Assembly (NCBI RefSeq): GCF_048007035.1
Contig: NZ_CP180355.1
Location: forward strand, 1,860,001-1,924,000
Reading direction: 5' to 3'
Length of the DNA: 64,000 nucleotides
Origin: Imperialibacter sp963977595
GTDB lineage: Bacteria; Bacteroidota; Bacteroidia; Cytophagales; Cyclobacteriaceae
A program made the position numbers and the translations under genes. This document shows positions 52,332 through 61,459 of the stretch, piece by piece. Each line of letters opens with the position of its first letter. Position 1 is the stretch's first letter. The notes beneath the pieces are model-generated. The model made no database searches. It was not told the origin of the DNA and saw nothing but the letters and a program-made list of their open reading frames with translations.

Positions 52332-54083
52332 TTACGCCTTACCAACAGAAATATTCAGCTCCTTCAGCTGCTCAGCAGAGATGGTAGAAGGCGAATCAAT
52401 CATTACGTCCCTGCCAGAGTTGTTTTTTGGGAATGCAATAAAATCCCGGATGGAATCCACCCCACCAAACAAGGAGCAAAGCCTGTCGAAGCCGAAGGCA
52501 ATACCACCATGCGGAGGCGCACCATATTCAAAAGCTTCCATCAGGAACCCGAACTGCTTCTTAGCTTCTTCGTCTGTAAAGCCAAGTGTCTTAAACATTA
52601 GCTGCTGCGTGGGCCTGTCGTGGATACGGATAGAGCCACCGCCGACTTCCACACCATTGATCACCATGTCGTAGGCATTGGCCCTGATGGCACCGGGGTC
52701 TGTCGCCAGCAGCTTCATGTCTTCTTTCTTCGGTGCGGTGAAAGGGTGGTGCATCGCATGGAAGCGCTTTGTTTCCTCATCCCACTCAAGCAATGGAAAG
52801 TCAAGCACCCAAAGAGGTTTGAAATCGTCTCTTTTTCTCAGGCCGAGCTTGTTGCCCATCTCCAGCCTTAGCTCATTCATGGCTTTGCGGGTCTGGTTCT
52901 TGTCACCGGCCAATACTAATATCAGGTCACCAGCTTCGGCACCGCACGCTGCGGCCCATTCCTTCAGCTGATCCTCGGAGTAAAACTTATCTACCGAAGA
53001 CTTGAAAGTGCCATCGGTATTGCATTTGAGGTAAACCATGCCTTTAGCCCCAATTTGTGGTCGTCTGACAAAATCTGTCAATCCGTCGAGCTCCTTGCGG
53101 GTGTACTCGGCACAACCTTTGGCACAAATCCCCACCACCAACTCAGCGGCATCGAACACCTGGAAGCCTTTGCCCTGGGTAAGCGCATTCAGCTCCACGA
53201 ACTCCATGCCGAAGCGAATATCTGGCTTATCGCTGCCATACTTAGCCATCGCCTCATCGTAAGTCATTCGAGGGAAAGCGCCAAATTCCAGTCCTTTTTC
53301 GTCTTTGAAAAGCGACTTTACCAACCCCTCGAATATGTTGAGGATGTCTTCCTGGCCAACAAACGACATCTCGCAGTCGATCTGGGTAAACTCGGGCTGG
53401 CGGTCGGCTCTTAAGTCTTCGTCACGGAAACACTTCACAATCTGGAAGTAGCGGTCGAAACCAGAAACCATCAGCAGCTGCTTGAAAGTCTGAGGGCTCT
53501 GTGGCAAGGCGTAAAACTCCCCCGGGTTCATACGGGAGGGCACCACAAAGTCACGGGCACCTTCCGGGGTCGACTTGATGAGTACTGGCGTTTCCACTTC
53601 GATAAACTTGTTGCCATCAAGGTATCGGCGGGTGTACTGCATCATCCGGTGGCGGAGTTCAAGGTTGCTTCTTACTGAGTTTCTGCGCAGGTCCAGGTAA
53701 CGGTACTTCATGCGAAGTTCATCGCCTCCATCAGTTTCGTCCTCTATAATAAACGGAGGTACTTTGGCGGGATTCAACACCTCCATCGCCGTCACTCTGA
53801 TTTCTATGTCGCCAGTCGGCATTTTGGGGTTTTTCGACACCCTTTCGATCACTTCGCCAGTAGCTTTCAGTACAAACTCACGACCCACACCCTGTGCCAT
53901 TTTCTGAATTTCGGCAGCAGTTGATCCTTCATCAAACATGAGCTGTGTCAGGCCATAGCGATCCCTCAGGTCGATCCAGGCCATGCCGCCTTTGTCCCGG
54001 AGGCGTTGCACCCAGCCACAAAGTGTTACGGTAGTTCCTACATGTTCAAGTCTTAATTCGCCACAAGTGTGAGTTCGAAGCAT
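52332..54083 (-). CDS. aspS: Aspartyl-tRNA synthetase
   Basis: Class II synthetase charging tRNA-Asp. The 583 residues match the bacterial form: N-terminal OB fold (VTLCGWVQRLRDKGGMAWID), motif 1 near ELRHRMMQYTRRYLDGNKFI, EVETPVLIKSTPEGARDFVV, motif 2 YFQIVKCFRDEDLRADRQPE with FTQIDCEMSF, the GAD insertion in the middle (residues about 290-400), and motif 3 GGIAFGFDRLCSLFGG near the end. It cannot be told from the sequence alone whether it also charges tRNA-Asn. It is the upstream partner of the barrel gene, one base apart. Confidence 0.97.
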   Translation of the reverse strand: MLRTHTCGELRLEHVGTTVTLCGWVQRLRDKGGMAWIDLRDRYGLTQLMFDEGSTAAEIQKMAQGVGREFVLKATGEVIERVSKNPKMPTGDIEIRVTAMEVLNPAKVPPFIIEDETDGGDELRMKYRYLDLRRNSVRSNLELRHRMMQYTRRYLDGNKFIEVETPVLIKSTPEGARDFVVPSRMNPGEFYALPQSPQTFKQLLMVSGFDRYFQIVKCFRDEDLRADRQPEFTQIDCEMSFVGQEDILNIFEGLVKSLFKDEKGLEFGAFPRMTYDEAMAKYGSDKPDIRFGMEFVELNALTQGKGFQVFDAAELVVGICAKGCAEYTRKELDGLTDFVRRPQIGAKGMVYLKCNTDGTFKSSVDKFYSEDQLKEWAAACGAEAGDLILVLAGDKNQTRKAMNELRLEMGNKLGLRKRDDFKPLWVLDFPLLEWDEETKRFHAMHHPFTAPKKEDMKLLATDPGAIRANAYDMVINGVEVGGGSIRIHDRPTQQLMFKTLGFTDEEAKKQFGFLMEAFEYGAPPHGGIAFGFDRLCSLFGGVDSIRDFIAFPKNNSGRDVMIDSPSTISAEQLKELNISVGKA

Positions 54084-54206
54084 TGCTAGTCGTTTTGAAT
54101 TTTGGGAGGCAAAGTTAGCAATACTTTGGTCAAATGAATTTCAATTCTGTACCTATTTCAAATCCATATATCCTTCAAAGCTGTTATCTTTAATCAAACA
54201 TTTATT

Positions 54207-54437
54207 ATGAGTGCCGAAAACATAAAGGATGAGCTTCATCAGTTGATAGAGAATGCCGATGAGCAGTCTCTAAGAATTGCACTAAGTGTGCTAAAATCTG
54301 AAGAAACAGAAGCTGACTATGCGCTATCTAGCGAGCACAAAGAACTCCTTGACAAAAGGCTCGATGAACATGAGAAAAACCCAACGTCCGGCTCTTCCTG
54401 GCAAGAAGTCAGAAAAAGAATAGAAAAGAGGATATGA
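54207..54437 (+). CDS. Antitoxin of the addiction-module (RelB/ParD-like, Unstab_antitox) type
   Basis: A 76-residue acidic helical protein: an N-terminal part with ELHQLIENADEQSLRIALSV and a C-terminal part with SSEHKELLDKRLDEHEKNPT and SSWQEVRKRI, the pattern of the short addiction-module component family, in which the C-terminal tail wraps the toxin. Overlap of its stop with the toxin ATG (ATGA, 54434-54437) and the partner type support the call. The local sequence is more A/T-rich than its neighbours, consistent with transfer. A TATCTTTA box 14 bases upstream (54185-54192) is one base off the -7 consensus. Confidence 0.82.
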   Translation: MSAENIKDELHQLIENADEQSLRIALSVLKSEETEADYALSSEHKELLDKRLDEHEKNPTSGSSWQEVRKRIEKRI

Positions 54438-54733
54438 CCTTTGAGGTGGTTATCAAGCCGGACGCCGAAAGGGATATTACTGAAAGTGCTATCTGGTATG
54501 AAAAGAAAGTAACTGGACTGGGGAGAGATTTTTTGGATGCCCTGGAAACTATGTTTTTGAGATTGGAGACTAGTCCTCTCATTTACCAACCCCGATATAA
54601 GTTGGTTCGAATGGCAAAATTAAAACGATTTCCATTCTGCGTTCACTTCACAATTGAAAAGGAAAAAATTATCGTCCACGCTGTGTTACACACAAAGAAA
54701 AGTCCTCGTATATGGCTGAAAAGACAGAAATAA
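54434..54733 (+). CDS. RelE/ParE-family toxin
   Basis: A 99-residue basic protein with the RelE/ParE fold: EVVIKPDAERDITESAIWYE in the first helices, GLGRDFLDALETMFLRLETS in the second, then the beta hairpins MAKLKRFPFCVHFTIEKEKI and IIVHAVLHTKKSPRIWLKR. The YRV-like strand with FCVHFTIE and the ending VLHTKKSPRIW are typical of the family. ParE members poison gyrase and RelE members cut ribosome-bound mRNA; which applies cannot be read safely. Coupled to the antitoxin by a four-base overlap. Confidence 0.87.
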   Translation: MTFEVVIKPDAERDITESAIWYEKKVTGLGRDFLDALETMFLRLETSPLIYQPRYKLVRMAKLKRFPFCVHFTIEKEKIIVHAVLHTKKSPRIWLKRQK

Positions 54734-54776
54734 AATCGTCTTTTCGAATAGAATGACAAGAGCCTGATATTTTCCC

Positions 54777-54784
54777 TAGTTTTG
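54777..54784 (+). promoter_or_regulatory. Possible -7 box of the 185-residue secreted protein gene
   Basis: TAGTTTTG matches TAnnTTTG and lies 26 bases before the ATG at 54811. No TTTG is seen at the -33 distance. Confidence 0.4.
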
Positions 54785-54810
54785 TATGAACCAGAACGCT
54801 ATTTAAGCCC

Positions 54811-55368
54811 ATGAGATCATCATATTGCCTATTCCTTTTTTTGGTCACCTTTACCGTTAAAGCCCAGCTAAGCCCCACCAAAGTAACTGACTACATCACC
54901 GTGAGCCTTCCTTCCGACTTTCGTCCGATGAACGAGCAGGAGATTAATAGTAAGTATATTTACACTAGGCGCCCCATGGCGCTTTACACTGACTACGGTG
55001 TCACTGTCGATTTTGGGATCAACAGAGGAAACAACCAGTGGGCGCAGGGGGACTTAAACATTCTGAAGGATTTTTATAAAGCCAACATTTCTTCTCTTTA
55101 CGATGAAGTGAGTTTCACCAAAGACGCCATCGAAACTATCAACGGCCGGGAGTTTGCTGTATTTGAGTTTGTTGCAATAGTTAAACCTGAGGAAGACGCC
55201 ATTACCAACGAATCAGCCCTCCGTACATACAGCTATATACAGTACACCATTGTCAACAACCAAACGCTTGTGTTCACGCTTTCATCGCCTTACCAACACA
55301 TGAGAAAGTGGAAAGACCTTGCTCCTCAGATCATGCAAAGCGTGTCCATTAAAAAGAACTTTAAGTGA
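54811..55368 (+). CDS. Secreted protein of unknown function
   Basis: A 185-residue protein with a signal peptide (SSYCLFLFLVTFTVKAQ). The mature part begins with KVTDYITVSLPSDFRPMNEQ and continues as an alpha/beta domain (GREFAVFEFVAIVKPEEDAI, SYIQYTIVNNQTLVFTLSSP, ending APQIMQSVSIKKNFK). This layout, a short domain with YTxxNNxTLxFT and a closing helix with MxSVxI, resembles small periplasmic proteins described in Bacteroidota with no known activity. Its stop overlaps the tadA start as GTGA, so it is co-transcribed with tadA without an obvious functional link. Confidence 0.7.
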   Translation: MRSSYCLFLFLVTFTVKAQLSPTKVTDYITVSLPSDFRPMNEQEINSKYIYTRRPMALYTDYGVTVDFGINRGNNQWAQGDLNILKDFYKANISSLYDEVSFTKDAIETINGREFAVFEFVAIVKPEEDAITNESALRTYSYIQYTIVNNQTLVFTLSSPYQHMRKWKDLAPQIMQSVSIKKNFK

Positions 55369-55823
55369 GCGGGCTCACAGTTTTCAGTGACGATCATTTC
55401 ATGAAAGTCGCTTTGCGTGAAGCTGAAAGAGCGCTGGAAGAAGATGAAATTCCTGTGGGAGCTATCATTGTTTGCCAGAACAAAGTCATTGCCAAAGGCT
55501 ACAACCACACAGAAAAGCTTACTGACGTAACCGCCCATGCAGAAATGCTGGCGATTACGGCTGCAGAAAACTACCTCAGCTCCAAATACCTGAACGATTG
55601 CACACTGTACGTTACGCTGGAACCTTGTGTGATGTGTGCGGGTGCCCTCCATTGGACGCAGATAGGTAGAATCGTTTACGGAGCCTCTGATTTACAAAGA
55701 GGCTATTCGCTGCTGACTGAAAATGTGCTACACCCTAAAACAAAGGTGTCATCGGGGGTGATGGAACTGGAATGCCGACTGCTAATCAATACCTTTTTCA
55801 AAAAGCTAAGGGGGAAGGAGTGA
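55365..55823 (+). CDS. tadA: tRNA-specific adenosine deaminase
   Basis: Deaminates wobble adenosine 34 of tRNA-Arg to inosine. The 152 residues show the zinc site: the catalytic THAE-like segment VTAHAEMLAITAA near residue 58 and LYVTLEPCVMCAGALHWTQI near residue 87 with PCxxC. The upstream part DDHFMKVALREAERALEEDE and IPVGAIIVC is the usual start, which supports GTG 55365 over ATG 55401 even though GTG overlaps the preceding stop codon. Expected to be essential. Confidence 0.93.
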   Translation: MSGLTVFSDDHFMKVALREAERALEEDEIPVGAIIVCQNKVIAKGYNHTEKLTDVTAHAEMLAITAAENYLSSKYLNDCTLYVTLEPCVMCAGALHWTQIGRIVYGASDLQRGYSLLTENVLHPKTKVSSGVMELECRLLINTFFKKLRGKE

Positions 55824-55961
55824 CCCCACCTATAACCTCATCAACAATATCTATCCCATCAATGAACTATACCCACTCAATGGGGTTATTTAATTGAGCA
55901 GTTCTTAGTAGATTTACTGTTCAGTAACATAAATGTTCAACCATAAAACAAATCAATAATT

Positions 55962-56564
55962 ATGGCATTCGAATTACCAGCATTACCATATGCAACCAAT
56001 GCGCTGGAGCCGCATATCGACGCCCGCACCATGGAAATACACCACGGCAAGCACCACAATGCCTACGTGACGAACTTAAATAAAGCCATCGAAGGCACTG
56101 AAATGGCAGGCAAGTCGCTCGAAGAATTGCTGAAAAGCCACTCTAACGTGCCAGCCGTGCGCAACAACGGCGGTGGTCACTGGAACCACTCTTTATTCTG
56201 GACAGTTATGGGCCCTGGCAAAGGCGGCCAGCCTTCAGGTGCTTTGGCTGATGCTATCAACGCTGCCTTCGGTTCATTCGACGGCTTCAAAGAAAAATTC
56301 TCTGCAGCTGCAGCTACCAGATTCGGCTCAGGCTGGGCATGGCTTTGCGTGAAAGGCGGCAAGCTTGAAATATGCTCGACTGCCAACCAGGACAATCCGT
56401 TGATGCCTGACGCAGGATGCAGCGGCACACCTATTCTTGGTCTTGATGTTTGGGAGCATGCGTACTACCTGAACTACCAGAACCGAAGACCTGACTACGT
56501 GGCAGCTTTCTACAATGTGGTAGACTGGGATGCAGTAGCCAAACGCTTTGCAGCGGCAAAATAA
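55962..56564 (+). CDS. sodA: Superoxide dismutase, manganese-type
   Basis: Converts superoxide to hydrogen peroxide and oxygen in the cytoplasm. The 200 residues have the four metal ligands in context: EIHHGKHHNAYVTNLNK, GGGHWNHSLFW, and LDVWEHAYYLNYQNRRPDY (Asp and His). Two positions that separate manganese from iron enzymes both favour manganese: Gly in NNGGGHWNH, where iron enzymes have Gln, and Gln in STANQDNPL, where iron enzymes have Ala. A strong terminator follows. Some such proteins accept either metal, so the metal is not proven. Confidence 0.94.
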   Translation: MAFELPALPYATNALEPHIDARTMEIHHGKHHNAYVTNLNKAIEGTEMAGKSLEELLKSHSNVPAVRNNGGGHWNHSLFWTVMGPGKGGQPSGALADAINAAFGSFDGFKEKFSAAAATRFGSGWAWLCVKGGKLEICSTANQDNPLMPDAGCSGTPILGLDVWEHAYYLNYQNRRPDYVAAFYNVVDWDAVAKRFAAAK

Positions 56565-56589
56565 TTAGCCCGTTGCTATCAAATATCAG

Positions 56590-56619
56590 AGCCCTTCCAG
56601 CAATGGAGGGGCTTTTTTA
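56590..56619 (+). terminator. Rho-independent terminator of sodA
   Basis: AGCCCTTCC (56590-56598) and GGAGGGGCT (56605-56612) pair with one G-U wobble around a six-base loop, followed by TTTTTTA. Confidence 0.85.
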
Positions 56620-56724
56620 TTGCCCATCGATCAACCCATATGCCTGACCACGCAATTAGCCCTTCCTTTTTAGGTATTGAATTAGGATATTGAGAAATAA
56701 ACGATTCAAAACATACCTACTATT

Positions 56725-58074
56725 ATGAGTTCAACATCCAGAAGAACATTTATACAAAAGACTGGCATGGCTGCTGCCGGCGGACTAGCCCTCAGCCAAA
56801 TACCTTTTTCATCATTCGCCGGCCTACGGAAGCCGGTCGCAGCGGGCGACAAGCTGCGCTATGGTGTGATCGGCTGCAACGGCATGGGCTGGAGCGACAT
56901 GCGCTCACACCTCAACATGGACGAGGTCGACTGCGTCGCTCTATGTGACGTTGACCAAAGCGTGCTTGACAGGCGTTCCGCTGACGTGGAGAAAATGAGG
57001 GGTAAAAAACCCACCCAGTATGGCGACTACCGCAAAATGCTGGAAAACAAAGACATCGATGTTGTTATCATCGGCACGCCAGACCACTGGCATTGCAAAA
57101 CGATGGTGGATGCTGTGCAGGCTGGAAAGCATGTGTATGTGGAGAAGCCCATTGCCAATACCATGGAAGAGTGTAATCTCATGGTAGCTGCTGCGAAAAA
57201 ATATGGCAAAATCGTGCAGGTTGGGCAATGGCAGCGAAGTGGTCCGCATTACGAGCAGGCGCTCGACGTGGTTCGCTCTGGGAAGCTGGGGCAAATCAGA
57301 CTGGTGAAGGTATGGGCTTATCAGGGGTGGATGAAGCCAGTGCCTGTTTTGCCAGACATGGCAGTGCCAGCAGGTGTTAACTACGACATGTGGCTTGGAC
57401 CCGCACCAAAACGGCCTTTTAATGAAAACCGTTTTCACTTCAACTTCCGCTGGTTTTGGGACTACGCCGGTGGTCTGATGACCGACTGGGGAGTACACGA
57501 AATTGATATTGCACTTTATGCCATGGGTGTAAAGGCACCAAAGTCTGTGATGGCCTCAGGTGGCAAGTTTGCCTACCCTGATGATGCCTCTGAAACACCC
57601 GACACATTGCAGACGGTGTTCGAATACGAAGGCTTCAATATGCTTTGGGAACACGCAACCGGGATAGACGGTGGCAACTACGGCAAAACTGAGGGTATTG
57701 CATTTATAGGAAACAACGGAACGCTGGTGGTCAACAGAGGCGGTTGGGAGATTATCCCCGAAACCCAACAGAAAGACGGAATGACTGCCTGGAAAATGGA
57801 TGATGTACCTGACCAACGCCCGCAAGGCAATGCCCTTGATCTTCACACCCGGAATTTTGTTGACGCTATCAAGGCAAACGACTCGTCGAAGCTCAAGTGC
57901 GGGATCGAAACAGGCAGCATTGCGGCCATTAATGCGCAAATGGGCAATATCGCTTACAAAACGGGCAGGAAAGTTTTCTGGGATGCGGCGAACGGGCAAT
58001 TCAAGAACGATGCCGAAGCCAACGCCCTGATGAAGGCCAAATACAATAATGGATGGACTTTACCGAAGGTTTAA
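56725..58074 (+). CDS. Tat-exported Gfo/Idh/MocA-family oxidoreductase
   Basis: A 449-residue NAD(P)-dependent sugar or polyol oxidoreductase. The N-terminus has a twin-arginine signal (SRRTFIQKTGMAAAGGLALS), so it is folded in the cytoplasm and exported. The Rossmann domain follows (LRYGVIGCNGMGWSDM, VDCVALCDVDQSVLDRR, YGDYRKMLENKDIDVVIIGT, GKHVYVEKPIANTMEECNLM with the EKP signature), then the C-terminal domain with YAGGLMTDWGVHEIDIALYA, where the His is the likely catalytic or metal-contact residue. Substrate unknown. Tat-exported members are common in Bacteroidota and Planctomycetes. It stands alone, with a bidirectional terminator just after. Confidence 0.88.
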   Translation: MSSTSRRTFIQKTGMAAAGGLALSQIPFSSFAGLRKPVAAGDKLRYGVIGCNGMGWSDMRSHLNMDEVDCVALCDVDQSVLDRRSADVEKMRGKKPTQYGDYRKMLENKDIDVVIIGTPDHWHCKTMVDAVQAGKHVYVEKPIANTMEECNLMVAAAKKYGKIVQVGQWQRSGPHYEQALDVVRSGKLGQIRLVKVWAYQGWMKPVPVLPDMAVPAGVNYDMWLGPAPKRPFNENRFHFNFRWFWDYAGGLMTDWGVHEIDIALYAMGVKAPKSVMASGGKFAYPDDASETPDTLQTVFEYEGFNMLWEHATGIDGGNYGKTEGIAFIGNNGTLVVNRGGWEIIPETQQKDGMTAWKMDDVPDQRPQGNALDLHTRNFVDAIKANDSSKLKCGIETGSIAAINAQMGNIAYKTGRKVFWDAANGQFKNDAEANALMKAKYNNGWTLPKV

Positions 58075-58120
58075 ACAAAAAAGCCCTTCTCCAAGAACCA
58101 CGGAGAAGGGCTTTCTTTTT
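58075..58120. terminator. Bidirectional terminator between the oxidoreductase and desaturase genes
   Basis: AAGCCCTTCTCC (58081-58092) and GGAGAAGGGCTT (58102-58113) form a perfect 12-bp stem with a nine-base loop. It is followed by TCTTTTT on the plus strand and preceded by AAAAA, which gives a T-run on the minus strand, so it can serve both convergent genes. Confidence 0.9.
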
Positions 58121-59183
58121 ATGCCTGACCCATTGCCTTTAAATAGGCTGCATGGGAGCCCAGGGCGATCCGCATGCGTGGATATTCTATATACACGATG
58201 CCATTCTCCTCACACACCTTCTTGATGATTTTGCTTATGGCAGGATAATGAATATGAGATATTTTGGGGAACAGATGGTGCTCAATCTGGTAGTTTAAGC
58301 CACCAACCCACCATGTGATCAGCTTATTTTTAGTGGCAAAGTTTGCTGTTGTCTTTATCTGATGAATCGCCCACTCGTCTTCAAGCTTATTCAATTCGTT
58401 AGGAACGGGGAAATGAGTGTGTTCTACCGTGTGTGCTAATTGGAATACAAGCGTAAGCACCAATCCAGCGAACAAGCCCATTACCAGGAAGCCTGTTAGC
58501 CATGGCAGGAAACCTACCATATAAATTGGCAACGCCATGTACACAACCGCATGAATGGCTTTGAAACCCCAAAAGCTGATATGATCCTTAGGCTTCATCT
58601 TCATTAACGGCATAGAGCCTACTTTCTGGGTAAAGTACTTCTTGTAGTCTGTAAAGAATACCCAATACAGGTAAAGCAACGAGTAAGCGAACCAACCATA
58701 GATATGCTGATAGCGATGAATTTTTCGGTGACGCTGCGTAGAGCAAAGTCTCAGGAAAGGCCTGGCATCAATATCATCGTCAATTTCATCAATATTGGTG
58801 TAGGTGTGATGAATAACGTTGTGCTTGGTATTCCACATAAACACATTGGCTCCAAGAAAATTGAGCGATAAACCTGCTAGTTTATTCACCCACTCCTTGC
58901 GGCTAAAACTTCCATGCGAACCATCATGCATCACATTAAATCCGATGGCGGCCGTTAAACCTCCCATTATTACTGATTCTGTGAGTGCCAACCATGTGCC
59001 TGGAGTAAAAAAGACTAAATGGATATAGAAACCCACCCAGCTCAATACCAGAACAACGGCCTTGAAGTATAGCTTATAGTTACCTGTCGACGGCTTTCCT
59101 GCCTCTTGAAAGTATTCGTTTATTCTTGACCTCAGTTCGCCATAAAAGGAATTTCCCTGAGATGAAAATTTAGGTGCACTCAT
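58119..59183 (-). CDS. Fatty acid desaturase (membrane, acyl-lipid type)
   Basis: Integral-membrane di-iron enzyme that puts double bonds in fatty acyl chains. From ATG 59183 it has 354 residues (an upstream ATG at 59210 is less likely). The three histidine boxes are intact: NVMHDGSHGSFS (HxxxH), TKHNVIHHTYTN (HxxHH) and LNYQIEHHLFPKISHIHYP (QxxHH), with long hydrophobic stretches between and after them. The QIEHH box matches front-end-type desaturases (delta-5/delta-6), but there is no fused cytochrome b5 domain; the electron donor must be separate. Position specificity is not readable. The -7 box TACCTTTG lies upstream at 59245-59252. Confidence 0.9.
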   Translation of the reverse strand: MSAPKFSSQGNSFYGELRSRINEYFQEAGKPSTGNYKLYFKAVVLVLSWVGFYIHLVFFTPGTWLALTESVIMGGLTAAIGFNVMHDGSHGSFSRKEWVNKLAGLSLNFLGANVFMWNTKHNVIHHTYTNIDEIDDDIDARPFLRLCSTQRHRKIHRYQHIYGWFAYSLLYLYWVFFTDYKKYFTQKVGSMPLMKMKPKDHISFWGFKAIHAVVYMALPIYMVGFLPWLTGFLVMGLFAGLVLTLVFQLAHTVEHTHFPVPNELNKLEDEWAIHQIKTTANFATKNKLITWWVGGLNYQIEHHLFPKISHIHYPAISKIIKKVCEENGIVYIEYPRMRIALGSHAAYLKAMGQA

Positions 59184-59244
59184 TAGGGTTCTTGTTATTT
59201 TACAGTACAAAAGAAACCTTTTGCACCTTGATAATTTGAGTTGA

Positions 59245-59252
59245 CAAAGGTA
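59245..59252 (-). promoter_or_regulatory. Possible -7 box of the desaturase gene
   Basis: On the minus strand TACCTTTG matches TAnnTTTG. It is about 62 bases before ATG 59183; a -33 TTG is not at the standard distance. Confidence 0.4.
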
Positions 59253-59399
59253 CGATTAAAACCGGAAATATTTTTCGCAATTTTATCGGCGGCAAGCTTC
59301 TTGAAACGACTCACGCTTAGGGATGCTTTTGGTTAACGATATTTTAGGCAGCTTAGTTCTTATCAACAGGAGCCCTTGCCTCTGCGCCGCCCCTGTCCA

Positions 59400-61418
59400 C
59401 TATTTTTCATAAAGTTTTTTCAAGTCGCTCAATTCATCTCTCAATCTGGCTGCGTCAATAAAATCCAGCTCCTTGGCAGCTTTTTCCATGGCTTTTTGTG
59501 TTTGCTTGATCAGCTTTTCGAGCTCAGGCTTTGGCATGTATTGAACAATCGGGTCGGCGGCAATACTTGGCTCCTCATTTTCAACGTAGTACTTCCTTCC
59601 GTCCTTTTTGGAGTCAGCCACCTTAGTTTGACCCATAATTGAGCCGATATTCTTTTTAACAGATCGGGGGGTAATACCGTGTTCTTTGTTGTAAGCAATT
59701 TGTATGTCCCTCCTCCGATAAGTTTCATCAATAGCCTCCCGCATGGAGTCCGTGATTTTATCGGCGTACATAATCACCTTTCCGCTTTCATTTCTAGCCG
59801 CCCGGCCAATTGTCTGAACCAAGGATCGCTGGTTTCTAAGAAAACCCTCTTTGTCGGCATCCAAAATAGCGACCAGCGAAACTTCCGGTAAGTCGAGGCC
59901 TTCACGCAAAAGGTTGACGCCTACGAGGACATCGAAAACACCTAGCCTAAGCTCTCTGAGAATTTCTACCCTGTCAAGTGCATTCACCTCTGAGTGGATA
60001 TAGCGTGACTTCACGCCAGCTCTCTCAAGATACTTCTGTAGCTCCTCAGCCATTCTTTTAGTAAGCGTTGTTACCAGTACACGTTCTTCCTTTTTCACCC
60101 GCTCATCAATCTCTTCCAACAGATCGTCTATCTGATTGATGCTCGGCCTGACGTCAATCTCCGGATCCAAAAGACCGGTTGGCCTGATGATCTGTTCCAC
60201 GACCACACCCTCTGACTTTCTGAGCTCATACTCTGCCGGCGTCGCACTTACAAATATTACCTGACTTAGCATTCCCTCAAATTCATTGAATGTCAACGGC
60301 CTGTTGTCCAGCGCCGATGGAAGCCTGAAACCGTAGTCCACCAGGTTCACCTTTCTCGACCTGTCGCCTCCCCACATGGCCCTGATCTGCGGCACAGTCA
60401 CGTGGCTTTCGTCAATTACCATCACAAAATCTTCAGGGAAATAGTCGAGCAGACAGAAAGGTCTTTGGCCTGATTGCCGCCTGTCGAAATAGCGGCTATA
60501 GTTCTCCACGCCCGAACAGTAGCCCAGTTCTCTTATCATTTCGAGGTCAAACTCCGTTCGTTCTTTCAACCGTTTTGCTTCGAGAAACCGCCGCTCGCTT
60601 TCAAAATAGTTGACCTGGGCCATCATGTCGTCCTGAATTTCGATGATGGCCTGCTGGATCACATCTTTTCCGGTGACAAAAAGGTTGGCAGGAAATATTG
60701 TTATGATTTTCTCGTCGCTGAGTTTTTTACCAGACTGTGGATCGATTCGCTGAATGGATTCAATTTCGTCTCCCCAGAAAATAATGCGGTAGGCAAAGTC
60801 GGCATACGCAACAAAAATATCAACCGTGTCCCCCTTCACCCTAAAGTTACCCCGCTTAAACTCTACCTCCGTTCTGCTGTACAAAATATCCACAAAGCTG
60901 AAAAGCAGTTGATTTCGGGTGATCTGCTGCCCTTCCTCTAACCGAATAACATTTTTCCCAAACTCATCCGGATTGCCTATTCCGTATATGCAGGAGACTG
61001 AGGCAACCACTATCACATCCCGCCTTCCGCTTAGCAGCGCCGAAGTGGCACTTAGCCTCAGCTTTTCAATTTCTTCGTTGATAGAAAGATCTTTCTCTAT
61101 GTAAAGTCCTGTGGTTGGAATGAACGCCTCGGGCTGGTAGTAGTCGTAGTAGGAAATGAAGTACTCAACAGCATTGTTAGGAAAGAACTGCTTAAGTTCG
61201 CCGAATAGTTGTGCAGCCAATGTTTTGTTGTGGCTAAGCACCAGGGCCGGTCTGTTCACTTCCTTGATGACGTTGGCCACTGTGAAGGTTTTGCCGGAGC
61301 CTGTCACTCCCAGCAGCGTTTGGGCGGGTTCGTTTGCATTTAGGCCTTTTACAAGCTCTGCAATTGCCTTTGGCTGGTCGCCGGTGGGTTGGTATTCAGA
61401 TGTTAGTTCGAAGTCCAA
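59400..61418 (-). CDS. uvrB: UvrABC system protein B
   Basis: Damage-verifying helicase of nucleotide excision repair. The 672 residues contain all expected parts: Walker A LLGVTGSGKTFTVANVIKEV near residue 39, the beta-hairpin YYDYYQPEAFIPTTGLYIEK, motif II MVIDESHVTVPQIRAMWGGD, motif VI QTIGRAARNESGKVIMYAD, and the C-terminal UvrC-binding UVR helix hairpin EKAAKELDFIDAARLRDELS. The start codon appears to be TTG at 61418: no in-frame ATG lies between it and the upstream stop, and the family begins just here (FELTSEYQPTGDQP). It is 41 bases downstream of aroE on the same strand. Confidence 0.97.
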   Translation of the reverse strand: MDFELTSEYQPTGDQPKAIAELVKGLNANEPAQTLLGVTGSGKTFTVANVIKEVNRPALVLSHNKTLAAQLFGELKQFFPNNAVEYFISYYDYYQPEAFIPTTGLYIEKDLSINEEIEKLRLSATSALLSGRRDVIVVASVSCIYGIGNPDEFGKNVIRLEEGQQITRNQLLFSFVDILYSRTEVEFKRGNFRVKGDTVDIFVAYADFAYRIIFWGDEIESIQRIDPQSGKKLSDEKIITIFPANLFVTGKDVIQQAIIEIQDDMMAQVNYFESERRFLEAKRLKERTEFDLEMIRELGYCSGVENYSRYFDRRQSGQRPFCLLDYFPEDFVMVIDESHVTVPQIRAMWGGDRSRKVNLVDYGFRLPSALDNRPLTFNEFEGMLSQVIFVSATPAEYELRKSEGVVVEQIIRPTGLLDPEIDVRPSINQIDDLLEEIDERVKKEERVLVTTLTKRMAEELQKYLERAGVKSRYIHSEVNALDRVEILRELRLGVFDVLVGVNLLREGLDLPEVSLVAILDADKEGFLRNQRSLVQTIGRAARNESGKVIMYADKITDSMREAIDETYRRRDIQIAYNKEHGITPRSVKKNIGSIMGQTKVADSKKDGRKYYVENEEPSIAADPIVQYMPKPELEKLIKQTQKAMEKAAKELDFIDAARLRDELSDLKKLYEK

Positions 61419-61459
61419 AGAGTAGAAATTTGTTGGTCAACGAATAAACGAAATAATCA

